The notes beneath the pieces were generated by a model. The model saw only the letters and a program-made list of their open reading frames with translations, ran no database searches and was not told the origin of the DNA. A DNA stretch of 64,000 nt from Streptomyces himalayensis subsp. himalayensis. Its GTDB lineage: Bacteria; Actinomycetota; Actinomycetes; Streptomycetales; Streptomycetaceae. Of the stretch, positions 8,212 through 16,965 are shown one piece after another (position 1 is the stretch's first letter; each line of letters opens with the position of its first letter). The stretch lies in assembly GCF_013778455.1 (NCBI RefSeq), contig NZ_JACEHE010000007.1, positions 265,012 to 329,011 of the forward strand, given 5' to 3'. The position numbers and the translations under genes are program-made.

Positions 8212-9875
8212 ACGAGGCCTATGCGATACCGGCGGTCGCAGCCGTCGTCCTCGTCACCGTCCTCATCGGCGGCTTCGGGCTGCGTATCTCCCGTACCACG
8301 TCCGACTTCTACGTGGCCTCGCGCACCGTGGGCCCGTCCCTGAACGCGGCCGCGATCAGCGGCGAGTACCTCTCCGCCGCGTCCTTCCTGGGCGTCGCAG
8401 GACTGGTCCTGGTGTACGGCCCCGACATGCTCTGGTACCCCGTCGGCTACACCGCCGGGTACCTCGTCCTGCTCGTCTTCGTGGCCGCCCCGCTGCGCCG
8501 CTCCGGGGCCTACACCCTGCCCGACTTCGCCGAGGGACGACTCGAGTCGCGTCAGGTGCGCACCGTCGTCAGCGTCCTCGTGGTCGGCGTGGGCTGGCTG
8601 TATCTGGTGCCCCAGCTCCAGGGCGCCGGGCTCACGCTGCAGATCCTCACCGGGGCCCCGCGCTGGCTCGGCGGCGCGCTCGTGGCGGCTGTCGTGGTGC
8701 TCGCCGTCGCCGCGGGCGGCATGCGCAGCATCACCTTCGTGCAGGCCTTCCAGTACTGGCTCAAGCTCACGGCGCTGCTGGTCCCGGCCTTCTTCCTGCT
8801 GCTCGCCTGGCACCGCGACGGCGGTGCGCCGCCCGCGTTCCCGGCGGTACCGGACCTGCCGGCCTCCGGTGCGGGCGCCGGGCAGCCGATCGCCACCAGC
8901 CGCGCGGACCACCCGCTGTACGCGACGTACGGCCTGATCGTCGCCACGTTCCTGGGCACCATGGGACTGCCGCATGTCGTGGTGCGCTTCTACACCAGTC
9001 CCCACGGGCGCGCCGCGCGCCGCACCACCGTCTTCGTGCTCGCCCTGATCGGGTTCTTCTATCTGCTGCCCCCGCTGTACGGCTGGCTCGGCCGGCTGTA
9101 CGCGCCCGAGCTCACCCATACCCCGGATGCGGACGCCGCCGTCCTGCTGCTGCCGGGGCGGGCCGTCGGAGGGCTCGGCGGCGACCTGCTGGGCGCGCTC
9201 GTCGCGGGCGGGGCGTTCGCGGCGTTCCTGTCGACCGCGTCGGGTCTCACCATGGCCGTGGCGGGGGTGCTCAGCCAGGATGTGCTGCCCGCGCGCGGCG
9301 TACGGCACTTCCGGCTGGCGACCGTTCTGGCGATGACGGTGCCGCTCGGCGGGACGCTGCTGGTCAGTGCGGTGCCGGTGGCGGACGCGGTCGGCATGGC
9401 GTTCGCGGTGTCCGCGTCCTCGTTCTGCCCGCTGCTCGTGCTCGGCATCTGGTGGCGGCGGCTCACCCCGCCCGGCGCGCTCGCCGGACTGCTCCTCGGC
9501 GGCGGCTCGGCCCTCGCCGCGGTGACGCTCACGTTCGCCGAGGTGGTGCGGTCCGGCTGGCTGCACACCCTGCTCGCCTGGCCCGCCGTGTGGTCGGTGC
9601 CCGTCGGCTTCCTGGCCATGATCCTGGTCTCCCTCGCAACGCCGGGCAGCATCCCGCCGCACACCAGCGCCACGATGACGCGGCTGCACCTGCCGGAGTC
9701 GCTGACCGTCCGCCAGACGGCCGCGGCGGCGGAGGGCGGCAGCACGAGCCCGCCCGGCACCAAGAGCACCCCCAGCGGTACGAGCACCCCCAGCGGCACG
9801 AGCACCCCCAGCGGTACGAGCTTCCCCGGTAGCACGAGCTCTACCGGCAGCACGAGCACCCGGGAGGGACGGTGA
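8208..9875 (+). CDS. sodium:solute symporter, cation acetate symporter (ActP/MctC) type
   Basis: A 555-residue member of the solute:sodium symporter family with about 13 hydrophobic segments. Family signatures include SDFYVASRTVGP, ISGEYLSAASFLGVAGL (sodium-site helix), and GTMGLPHVVVRFYT. Relatives carry acetate, propionate or pyruvate. The last 60 residues are a low-complexity Ser/Thr/Gly/Pro tail coded by an 18-bp repeat and are not part of the transport domain. The gene is flanked by GTGA overlaps with the DUF485 protein before it and the histidine kinase after it, so transporter and sensor are made together. The substrate is inferred from family only. Confidence 0.9.
   Translation: MNEAYAIPAVAAVVLVTVLIGGFGLRISRTTSDFYVASRTVGPSLNAAAISGEYLSAASFLGVAGLVLVYGPDMLWYPVGYTAGYLVLLVFVAAPLRRSGAYTLPDFAEGRLESRQVRTVVSVLVVGVGWLYLVPQLQGAGLTLQILTGAPRWLGGALVAAVVVLAVAAGGMRSITFVQAFQYWLKLTALLVPAFFLLLAWHRDGGAPPAFPAVPDLPASGAGAGQPIATSRADHPLYATYGLIVATFLGTMGLPHVVVRFYTSPHGRAARRTTVFVLALIGFFYLLPPLYGWLGRLYAPELTHTPDADAAVLLLPGRAVGGLGGDLLGALVAGGAFAAFLSTASGLTMAVAGVLSQDVLPARGVRHFRLATVLAMTVPLGGTLLVSAVPVADAVGMAFAVSASSFCPLLVLGIWWRRLTPPGALAGLLLGGGSALAAVTLTFAEVVRSGWLHTLLAWPAVWSVPVGFLAMILVSLATPGSIPPHTSATMTRLHLPESLTVRQTAAAAEGGSTSPPGTKSTPSGTSTPSGTSTPSGTSFPGSTSSTGSTSTREGR
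9763..9855 (+). repeat. 18-bp in-frame tandem repeat at the symporter C-terminus
   Basis: About five imperfect copies of an 18-bp unit encode Ser-Thr-Pro-Ser-Gly-Thr. The period is six codons, so gain or loss of a copy keeps the frame. Confidence 0.85.
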
Positions 9876-11083
9876 CCGGGACCGCAGCCGCCGTGCTGCT
9901 CGCGCTCTGCCCACTGCTACTCGTCGGCGGGTTCCTTCTCGGGCGCCGCACCGCTCACCCCGCCGGGCGCAGCGATGTCGGCTCGCCCGTCGAGCACGCC
10001 ACCTTCGAGACCCTGCACACCGCGTCACTCGCGGCGCCCCCGCTGCGCGCCGGCCTGACGGAGGACACGGCCCGCAAGTCGGCCCGGCGGCTGCGCACGC
10101 TGCTGGGCACCGACGCGCTGTGCCTCACCAACCGGTCAACAGTGCTGGCCTGGGACGGCGTCGGCGAACACCACGCCAAGCTGGTCATGGAGCGGCTCGC
10201 CGGGCTGCTCCCCACCGGCCGCAGCGCCGCCTTCGACTGCGGATGCGACGACGTCGACTGCCCGCTGCGCTGGGCGGTCGCCGCACCGATCGTCGTGGAC
10301 CAGCGGGTGCTCGGCGCCCTCGTCGCGTACGCTCCCCGCGACTCCGCCGTACTGGCCAGGGCCGCCGACGAGGTGGCCCGCTGGGTCTCCGTCCAGCTGG
10401 AGCTGGCCGAGCTCGACCGTTCCCGCACCCGCGTGATCGAGGCCGAGATCAAGGCGCTGCGCGCACAGATATCCCCGCACTTCATCTTCAACTCGCTCGC
10501 GGCCATCGCGTCGTTCGTCCGCACCGACCCCGAACGGGCCCGCGAACTGCTGCTGGAGTTCGCCGACTTCACCCGCTACTCCTTCCGGCGGCACGGCGAG
10601 TTCACGACGCTCGCCGACGAGCTGCACTCCATCGACCAGTACCTGGCGCTGGTACGGGCCCGCTTCGGCGAGCGGCTCGCGGTCACGCTGCAGATCGCAC
10701 CCGAGGTGCTGCCGGTTTCGCTGCCGTTCCTGTGCCTGCAGCCGCTGGTGGAGAACGCCGTCAAGCACGGCCTGGAGGGCGCCGTCACGCGCAGCCGCAT
10801 CACGATCAGCGCCCAGGACGCGGGGGCGGAGGCGGAGGTCGTCATCGAGGACGACGGGATCGGCATGGAGCCGGAGGCGCTGCGGCGGATCCTGCGCGGC
10901 GAGGGCGGCCCCTCGGCCGGTATCGGGCTGTCGAACGTGGACGAACGGCTGCGTCAGGTCTTCGGCGACGACTACGGGCTCGTCATCGAGACCGGCGTGG
11001 GCGCGGGCATGAAGATCACGGTACGGATCCCCAAGTACCGTGCGGGCGTGCACTCGTCACCGCCCGAGCACGACCCGGCGTGA
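9872..11083 (+). CDS. LytS-type sensor histidine kinase
   Basis: A 403-residue kinase. It has one N-terminal membrane segment (about 5-25), a GAF-like sensor domain (about 45-165) containing the cysteine-rich stretch DCGCDDVDCPLRW, a His_kinase domain with phospho-acceptor His203 in QISPHFIFNSL, and a HATPase domain (290-395) with LVENAVKHG and GIGLSNVDERL. This is the LytS/YpdA class that pairs with LytTR regulators such as the one at 6952-7704. The start GTG overlaps the symporter stop. The Cys-rich patch in the GAF domain might bind metal, which is inference. Confidence 0.92.
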   Translation: MTGTAAAVLLALCPLLLVGGFLLGRRTAHPAGRSDVGSPVEHATFETLHTASLAAPPLRAGLTEDTARKSARRLRTLLGTDALCLTNRSTVLAWDGVGEHHAKLVMERLAGLLPTGRSAAFDCGCDDVDCPLRWAVAAPIVVDQRVLGALVAYAPRDSAVLARAADEVARWVSVQLELAELDRSRTRVIEAEIKALRAQISPHFIFNSLAAIASFVRTDPERARELLLEFADFTRYSFRRHGEFTTLADELHSIDQYLALVRARFGERLAVTLQIAPEVLPVSLPFLCLQPLVENAVKHGLEGAVTRSRITISAQDAGAEAEVVIEDDGIGMEPEALRRILRGEGGPSAGIGLSNVDERLRQVFGDDYGLVIETGVGAGMKITVRIPKYRAGVHSSPPEHDPA

Positions 11084-11122
11084 GGCGGATGCCGGGGGTC
11101 ACGGGAGAGGACTGAGGACAGT

Positions 11123-11638
11123 TCAGAACAGGTGGATCGCCAGATGCCCCAGCGGCAGCCCCAGCTGCCAGGCCGGTGTCCACACCTTGGGCGCGTCGTC
11201 CTCGCCGGGGACGGTCCCGCCGCCTGGGACGGCGTCCAGGTCGGGCGCCAGCAACTCGGTCTCCTGGAGCCAGCGCCACGCCGCGACGGCCAGCTCCAGA
11301 TCGGGCGCGGGGTCGCCGGTCTCCCGCACCTGTGCCGTCAGCCGGTCCATGTGCTCGCGCACCCACTCGTGCCACGGCTGATCGTGCGCCGTCAGGGACA
11401 GCCAGGTCTCCAGCTGGGTGACCACCCGGATACCGGGCAGCTCCCCGTCCGTGTCGGAAAGGAAGATCGTCAGCGCCAGCGCGTCGCGCCCGGCACGGAA
11501 CTCGAAGGACGTGGGCGGCATGAGATCGCCGGTCCGCAGCAGCTCGTCCGCGATGTACTCGGCGTACAACCAGGCCATCGGCACGGTCAGTTCGCCACCG
11601 CCGGTGCCGCCGGCACTGCCCTTGCTTCTGTGCAGCAT
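11123..11638 (-). CDS. hypothetical protein downstream of an ECF sigma factor
   Basis: I do not recognise this 171-residue protein. It is soluble, acidic and rich in Trp and Leu, with no signal peptide, membrane segment or familiar catalytic motif. Recognisable stretches are MAWLYAEYIADELLRTGDL near residue 20 and a C-terminus of PAWQLGLPLGHLAIHLF. The ATG at 11638 is preceded by GGAGGAGG at good spacing, which fixes the start well. The gene follows the ECF sigma gene with a gap of about 135 nt on the same strand and may be a target or partner of that sigma factor. The convergent neighbour is the LytS kinase. Confidence 0.7.
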   Translation of the reverse strand: MLHRSKGSAGGTGGGELTVPMAWLYAEYIADELLRTGDLMPPTSFEFRAGRDALALTIFLSDTDGELPGIRVVTQLETWLSLTAHDQPWHEWVREHMDRLTAQVRETGDPAPDLELAVAAWRWLQETELLAPDLDAVPGGGTVPGEDDAPKVWTPAWQLGLPLGHLAIHLF

Positions 11639-11772
11639 CCTGTTCTGCCTCCTCCGGTCCATGCGCGTCTCGGGCCCCGAGCCCTCGTTCCGGAACACGG
11701 ATGAGGACAGCCGATTACTCAACCAGGGCTCCGAGCAAGGCGCTTTACAGAGGTTTGACCCGGCCTGCCGTT

Positions 11773-12315
11773 TCATTGCAGGTCGGTTGCGTATTCCGGC
11801 AGAACCCGGCGCAGCGCGCGCAGCGCGTAGTACGCACGGGACTTCACAGTACCGGGCGGAATCCCCAGGGCTTCGGCGGCTTCCGCCACACTCGCCCCGC
11901 GGAAGTACACCTGCAACAGAACCGCCCGGTGTTCCGGAGTGAGAGTCTTCACAGCCTCCCGCACGTCCAGCGTGGCAGCCGCCCTCTCCGCGTGATCGGC
12001 GCACACGCGGGCGTTCTCCAGGACGGCGTCCCCGACCTCGGCAGGCCGGGCCTGCTGGGCCCGGCGCGCGTCGATGGCGAGCCGCCTGCCGACGGTGAAC
12101 AGCCAGGGGCGTACGGAGTCGTAGGCGTCGGCGCACAGTGCCTCGGGGTGCTGCCAGGCGCGGACGAACGTCTCCTGCACGAGGTCCTCGGCACGTTGCC
12201 GGTCCCCGTCGGAGAGCCTCAGCAGCAGGGCGAAGAGGGGTCCGCCGTGCTCGCGCTGCAGCTCGGCCAGTTCCCGCTCGCCGGTCGTCCTCGTCATTGT
12301 GGTCGTGCCGGTCAT
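11773..12315 (-). CDS. ECF-type RNA polymerase sigma factor
   Basis: A 180-residue extracytoplasmic-function sigma factor. Region 2 carries DLVQETFVRAWQHPEAL and VRPWLFTVGRRLAIDARR, which contact the -10 element. Region 4 carries LTPEHRAVLLQVYFRGASVAEA and the helix-turn-helix GIPPGTVKSRAYYALRALR. Neither in-frame ATG (12315 or 12297) has a clear ribosome site, so the start may be 18 nt downstream of the one given. No anti-sigma gene is adjacent, which is unusual for this class; the zf-HC2 anti-sigma at 6109-6759 is the only candidate nearby. Confidence 0.9.
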   Translation of the reverse strand: MTGTTTMTRTTGERELAELQREHGGPLFALLLRLSDGDRQRAEDLVQETFVRAWQHPEALCADAYDSVRPWLFTVGRRLAIDARRAQQARPAEVGDAVLENARVCADHAERAAATLDVREAVKTLTPEHRAVLLQVYFRGASVAEAAEALGIPPGTVKSRAYYALRALRRVLPEYATDLQ

Positions 12316-12449
12316 GGGCGTATGGCAGCGCAGCCCGCCGCGTACGGACAGATCACGGACACGCCTCTGCGACGGGCGGTCGATGCGGTCGACGAGCGGT
12401 GCGGTGAACGGTCCACCGGTGCGGCCCGGCCAGGCTCATCCGTGGTGTG

Positions 12450-12535
12450 GGAAGCATCCCCGTTTCAGGTACTGAGTCGGTATGGGTAATTGACCCTGTT
12501 TGCCTCGTACATGAAGTTACGTAGGAAACATCCCC
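12450..12535 (+). promoter_or_regulatory. direct repeat of a GGAARCATCCCC 12-mer upstream of the CapA gene
   Basis: GGAAGCATCCCC at 12450-12461 and GGAAACATCCCC at 12524-12535 are 74 nt apart in the gap between the divergent ECF sigma and CapA genes. The GGAA core recalls ECF -35 elements. A regulatory role is inference. Confidence 0.3.
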
Positions 12536-12557
12536 TTGAGGTGGAGGCCGGGCCGCG

Positions 12558-13754
12558 ATGACACAGCGCACACGACGCATGTGCCGGGATACGGCGGCCG
12601 GGGCGGTGCTGCTGATCGGAACCGCCGGGGGCTGCACGGTGGCAGACCCGCCGGCGGACCCGGCCCCGCCGCGCCGGACCCTGCAGCAGCAGCCGGTCCC
12701 GCCCGCCGCGGGCGCCGGCGGCCGCGCGGAGCACGGATTCACGCTCGTCGCCTCCGGGGACGTCCTGCCGCATGCCTCCGTCATCCGCCGCGCGCACACC
12801 GACGCGGGCGGCACCGGCCACGACTTCCGGCCCATGCTCGCCGCCGTCAGGCCCGTCGTCGCCAAGGCCGACCTCGCGATCTGCCACATGGAGACGGTCT
12901 ACGGCGCGGACAGCCACTACAGCGGCTACCCCATGTTCAAGTCGCCGCCCGAGGTGGCCGAAGGCCTCGCCGAGACCGGCTACGACGCCTGCTCCACCGC
13001 CTCCAACCACACCCTCGACGATGGCATCGACGGCATCCGCCGCACCCTGGACGCCCTCGACGCGGCGGGCGTCGAGCACGCCGGCTCGGCGCGCACGGCC
13101 GCCGAGGCGAAGGGACCGGCCTGGCTGCGCGCGGGCACGGCCAACGTCGCGCACCTCGCGTACACGTACGGAACCAACGGCATCCCGCGGCCCGCAGGGA
13201 AGCCGTGGGCCGTCGATCTCATCGACCGCGGCACCATCGTCGCGGACGCCCGTGCCGCCCGCCGGGCGGGAGCCGACGTGGTGGTCGTCTCGCTGCACTG
13301 GGGCACCGAGTGGCAGGACGCGCCCGACCGGCGCCAGCTGTCGCTCGGCCGTCAGCTCACGGCGTCGAAGACCGGCGGCCGCCCGGACGTCGACCTGATC
13401 CTCGGCACGCACGCGCACATCCCGCAGGCGTACGAGAAGGTCAACGGCACCTGGATCGTCTACGGCATGGGAGACCAGGTCGCCGGCCACATGTACAACC
13501 ACGGAGGCGCGCACGACCCCCGCGGCAATCAGAGCAGCATCGCCCGCTTCACCTTCGCGCCGCCCACCCGGCCGGACGGCCGGTGGACGGTGGAGAAGGC
13601 CGAGTTCATCCCGCAGTGGTTCGATCCCGACACCGGCCGGGTCGTCCGTCTCGGCGCCGCCACGGACCCCGGCCTCGCGGACGTACGCGACCGGATCCGC
13701 CGGATCGTCCTCAGCCGCGGGGCGGCCGAGGACGGACTGGTCATGGCGGAGTAA
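12558..13754 (+). CDS. CapA-family (poly-gamma-glutamate synthesis type) lipoprotein
   Basis: A 398-residue predicted exported protein. The N-terminus has basic residues, a hydrophobic segment and a Cys in TAGGC, a weak lipobox. The rest is a CapA/metallophosphatase-like fold, with TLVASGDVLPH near residue 60, CHMETVYG, STASNHTLDDGIDG, VVSLHWGTEW and ILGTHAHIPQAYE. These Asp/Asn/His motifs match the metallophosphatase-type active site of CapA. In Bacillus CapA acts in poly-gamma-glutamate capsule export or anchoring. Without the capBC synthetase genes nearby, the substrate here is unknown. GGTGGAGG precedes the ATG at good spacing. Confidence 0.88.
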   Translation: MTQRTRRMCRDTAAGAVLLIGTAGGCTVADPPADPAPPRRTLQQQPVPPAAGAGGRAEHGFTLVASGDVLPHASVIRRAHTDAGGTGHDFRPMLAAVRPVVAKADLAICHMETVYGADSHYSGYPMFKSPPEVAEGLAETGYDACSTASNHTLDDGIDGIRRTLDALDAAGVEHAGSARTAAEAKGPAWLRAGTANVAHLAYTYGTNGIPRPAGKPWAVDLIDRGTIVADARAARRAGADVVVVSLHWGTEWQDAPDRRQLSLGRQLTASKTGGRPDVDLILGTHAHIPQAYEKVNGTWIVYGMGDQVAGHMYNHGGAHDPRGNQSSIARFTFAPPTRPDGRWTVEKAEFIPQWFDPDTGRVVRLGAATDPGLADVRDRIRRIVLSRGAAEDGLVMAE

Positions 13755-13763
13755 CCCGGTCGG

Positions 13764-15209
13764 CTACGGCGCCGTACCGCCGCCGGGCACCGGCTTGGCC
13801 TTCGCCATCTCCGATTTGCGGTACGAGTACCCGAAGTAGATGACGAGACCGACCGCGAACCACACGGCGAACCGCAACCAGGTCTGGGACTGCAGGAACG
13901 TGATCAGCCAGATGGAGAAGACGATGCCGAGGGCGGGCACGAAGGGCATCCACGGAGTGCGGAAAGTGCGCGGCAGATCCGGCCTCCGGTAGCGCAGCAC
14001 GATCACCGCGGCGCACACCACGACGAACGCCAGCAGGATCCCGATGTTCGTCAGTTCGGCCGCCTCGCCGATCGGCAGGAACCCGGCGATGGCGGCCGAC
14101 GCGAAACCGACGATCCATGTCACGCGCGTGGGCACGTGCCGCGTCGGATGCGTCTTCGCGAACCACTTGGGCAGCAGCCCGTCGCGGCTCATCGCGAACC
14201 ACACGCGCGTGACGCCCAGCATGAACGTGAACATCACGGTGAGGATGCCGATGATCGCGCCGACCGCGATGATGTCCGCGAGCCCGGTGAGACCGACCGA
14301 CTTGAAGGCGGTGGAGAACCCGCTCTCCTTGTCGATCTCCGTGTAGTGCTGCATGCCGGTCAGCACGAGGCAGGCCGCCACGTACAGCACCATCGAGATC
14401 GCGAGCGAGTAGATGATCGCCTTCGGCATATGGCGCTGCGCGTCCTTGGACTCCTCGGCGGCGGTCGACATGGCGTCGTAGCCGAAGACCGCGAAGAACA
14501 CGGTCGCCGCACCTGTGAAGGCGCCACCGATCCCGTACGGGAAGAATGGGCTGTAGTTGGCGGTGTTGATGTGGAACACCCCGACACCGATCACCAGCAG
14601 CACGACCAGCACCTTGAGGACCACCACGGACGTCTCGAACCGTGCGGCGTTCTTGATGCCGAGATTCAGCAGATATGCGATCAGCAGACACAGCAACGCG
14701 GCGAACAGATCCACCCGGTGTCCTTCTCCGGTGCCGGGCGCGCCCAGCATCCAGGCCGGAAGGTCCGCTCCGGTCTCGCCCAGCAGAAAGCTGAAGTAGC
14801 CGGAGATGCCGATCGCGACCACCGCGACGATCGCGGTGTACTCAAGCAGTAGGTCCCAGCCGATGAACCATCCCGCGAACTCGCCGAGCACCGCGTAGCC
14901 GTACGTGTACGCCGATCCCGCCCGGGGGATGAGGCCCGCGAACTCCGCGTACGACAGCGCCGCGGCGGCGCTCGCGACACCGGCGACGAGGAACGACACG
15001 AGCACGGCCGGCCCTGCCGTGCCGTTGGCGACCGTGCCCGCGAGCGTGAAGATGCCGGCGCCGATGATGCCGCCCACGCCGATCGCGGTCAGCTGCCACA
15101 GGCCCAGCGTGCGAGTGAGTCTCTCGCTCTCGAGGCCCGCGTCGGCCTCCTCGATGTGTTCGATGGGTTTGCGGCGCAGGACGCCCTCACCCATGCGGAG
15201 CCGAGCCAT
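13764..15209 (-). CDS. APC-family amino acid permease (cationic amino acid transporter type)
   Basis: A 481-residue membrane protein with about 12 hydrophobic helices. The first helix has the APC signature GVGGIIGAGIFTLAGT. Also visible are AGSAYTYGYAVLGEFAGWFIG and FFAVFGYDAMSTAAEESKD, both typical of the CAT-like (YfnA) subgroup that carries cationic or branched amino acids. GAGGTGAG lies just upstream of the ATG at 15209. Its stop is 9 nt from that of the convergent CapA gene. The exact substrate cannot be read from sequence. Confidence 0.92.
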   Translation of the reverse strand: MARLRMGEGVLRRKPIEHIEEADAGLESERLTRTLGLWQLTAIGVGGIIGAGIFTLAGTVANGTAGPAVLVSFLVAGVASAAAALSYAEFAGLIPRAGSAYTYGYAVLGEFAGWFIGWDLLLEYTAIVAVVAIGISGYFSFLLGETGADLPAWMLGAPGTGEGHRVDLFAALLCLLIAYLLNLGIKNAARFETSVVVLKVLVVLLVIGVGVFHINTANYSPFFPYGIGGAFTGAATVFFAVFGYDAMSTAAEESKDAQRHMPKAIIYSLAISMVLYVAACLVLTGMQHYTEIDKESGFSTAFKSVGLTGLADIIAVGAIIGILTVMFTFMLGVTRVWFAMSRDGLLPKWFAKTHPTRHVPTRVTWIVGFASAAIAGFLPIGEAAELTNIGILLAFVVVCAAVIVLRYRRPDLPRTFRTPWMPFVPALGIVFSIWLITFLQSQTWLRFAVWFAVGLVIYFGYSYRKSEMAKAKPVPGGGTAP

Positions 15210-15325
15210 GAGCCTCACCTCTTCGCGGACGACAGCCGACTGACGGGCCGGTCGGAACGGTCCAGGAGAAGGGGTGACGGAAAGTGCCACGCCCCTCACA
15301 CGTAGGAGGGGTTCCCGCTTTTCCC

Positions 15326-15790
15326 TTACGGAACCACCGTCACAGGCCACCGCCCCGCCTTCACCAGCCGTACCGCCACGGAACCGATGATGCGGTGGCC
15401 CGCCTGCTCCGAGGCGCCGACCACAACGGCGTCCGCCTTGAGCTCGTCCGCGGCGCTGACCAGGCCGTTGTACGGGTCTCCGCGGAAGGTGTGGAACTCC
15501 CAGCGCACCTCGAATATGTCCTTCACCCGCTCGGCGGCCTCGCGGATCTCGGTGATGAGCCCCTCGGCGATCTCGTCGGTCGTCTCCGCCACCGGGACAC
15601 CGAGCGCGGCGCCCGTGGCCATCACGGGCTGCACATAGACGATGGCGAGAAGCGCCCGCTGCCGGCGGGCCAGCCCCGCGGCATAGGCCGCTGCACGCAG
15701 CGAGGAGTCGGAGCCGTCGACTCCCACCACGATCACCTTGGGGCCGTCCGTACCCCGCTCGAACTGTGTCGGCTGCTGCTGATGGGTCAC
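15326..15790 (-). CDS. universal stress protein (UspA family)
   Basis: A 154-residue single-domain Usp protein. It has the N-terminal VIVVGVDGSDSS ATP-binding loop and the C-terminal GASEQAGHRIIGSVAVRL, which matches the G-x2-G-x9-G-S nucleotide-binding pattern closely enough to expect ATP binding. It lies upstream of the permease on the same strand with 116 nt between, and may be separately transcribed. Family members respond to stress, but a specific role is not visible. Confidence 0.93.
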   Translation of the reverse strand: MTHQQQPTQFERGTDGPKVIVVGVDGSDSSLRAAAYAAGLARRQRALLAIVYVQPVMATGAALGVPVAETTDEIAEGLITEIREAAERVKDIFEVRWEFHTFRGDPYNGLVSAADELKADAVVVGASEQAGHRIIGSVAVRLVKAGRWPVTVVP

Positions 15791-16026
15791 AGTCGCGAGG
15801 CTAGCGGAACTCGCAGGTCGTGGGCCTGGTGCGGGTCAGATGAGGGTCAGCGGCGGCAGCGGCCGCGCTTCCGGTGCGCGGGCTGAGGTAGCGCCCGTCC
15901 TGCCGGGCGGGCCGGGGGAGGGCGTCCGGTGGTCGGCAGGTGGCGCTGGCCCCAATGAGTGCTCCCGTTCGCCCGTACCGGTACTGACCGGCGGCAGCAG
16001 CCGCCGGGCGGGTGACCCATTTAGTC

Positions 16027-16896
16027 ATGAATAAGGATCAGATGCTCTCGCGACGAAGGGCGTTGCTGGCAGGTGCCCTCGCCCTGGCGGCTGCCGGCCA
16101 GACCGGCCTCTTCACCGTGGAGCCGACCGTCATCCGGGGCGCCCCGCGCAAACCCGCCCCCGCCCCGGGCGCGCCGGCGGAGACCGGCGCCGCCGGACCC
16201 CCGGCCCGCCGTCCCGTCAAGGCGTCCACCTACCGGCTCCAGCCTCTCACCGGATACGGCCCGCCACGCAGGGCCCCCCTCCGCACACCGGTGCGGCGGG
16301 CGCCGATCCTGCGGCTGTCCGGCATCGGCCGCAGGATGGTGCTCACCTTCGACGACGGCCCCGACCGCCGCTACACGCCCGGAATCCTGAGCACCCTCCG
16401 CAAACACGACGTGCGAGCGATGTTCTTCGTCTGCGGCGGGATGGCCGCCGACAACAAGGACCTGCTGCGCCGGATGGTCGACGACGGGCATGTGATCGGC
16501 AACCACACGTGGTCCCACCCACTGCTCACGTCACTCTCACGGTCGGGGGTGCGCGACGAGATGGACAGAACCAGCGATCTCATCGAGGACACGGTGGGCG
16601 AGCGGCCGCTCTGGTTCCGCGCTCCGTACGGGGCCTGGAACCGCGCGGCCTTCCAGCTCGGCGCCGAGCTCGGCATGGAGCCCCTCGCTTGGACCGTCGA
16701 CACTCTCGACTGGACCACCCCGGGCACCGGCACCATCGTCACCCGTGTCATCGACGGCGCGGGGCCCGGCGTGGTCGTGCTCTCGCACGACGCGGGCGGC
16801 GACCGTTCCCAGAGCGTCGCGGCGCTGCGGAGTTATCTCCCGGACCTGCTGGACGAGGGCTACCGCATCACCGTGCCGCAGCGAAGGCGCGTCTGA
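16027..16896 (+). CDS. secreted polysaccharide deacetylase (NodB domain)
   Basis: A 289-residue exported carbohydrate esterase family 4 protein. The N-terminus has SRRRALLAGALAL, a twin-arginine-like signal. The NodB domain has all five motifs: TFDDGPD (near 105), HTWSHP (metal-binding His pair), RAPYG, the DTLDWT tryptophan, and VVLSHDAG. It should deacetylate chitin-like or peptidoglycan sugars in the wall. Start choice is uncertain: GTG 16012, ATG 16027 and ATG 16042 are in frame, and the last has AAGGA 4 nt upstream. A strong hairpin follows the stop. Confidence 0.9.
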   Translation: MNKDQMLSRRRALLAGALALAAAGQTGLFTVEPTVIRGAPRKPAPAPGAPAETGAAGPPARRPVKASTYRLQPLTGYGPPRRAPLRTPVRRAPILRLSGIGRRMVLTFDDGPDRRYTPGILSTLRKHDVRAMFFVCGGMAADNKDLLRRMVDDGHVIGNHTWSHPLLTSLSRSGVRDEMDRTSDLIEDTVGERPLWFRAPYGAWNRAAFQLGAELGMEPLAWTVDTLDWTTPGTGTIVTRVIDGAGPGVVVLSHDAGGDRSQSVAALRSYLPDLLDEGYRITVPQRRRV

Positions 16897-16928
16897 GCAG
16901 CCACCGATTCTGGGGTCACAGGCATGAG

Positions 16929-16952
16929 AAAGGCGGGCATCAGCCCGCCTTT
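16929..16952. terminator. bidirectional hairpin terminator
   Basis: A perfect 10-bp stem (AAAGGCGGGC / GCCCGCCTTT) with a 4-nt ATCA loop sits between the convergent deacetylase and sortase genes. A-tracts and T-tracts on the two flanks let it work in both directions. Confidence 0.9.
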
Positions 16953-16965
16953 CTGGTCGGAACGT

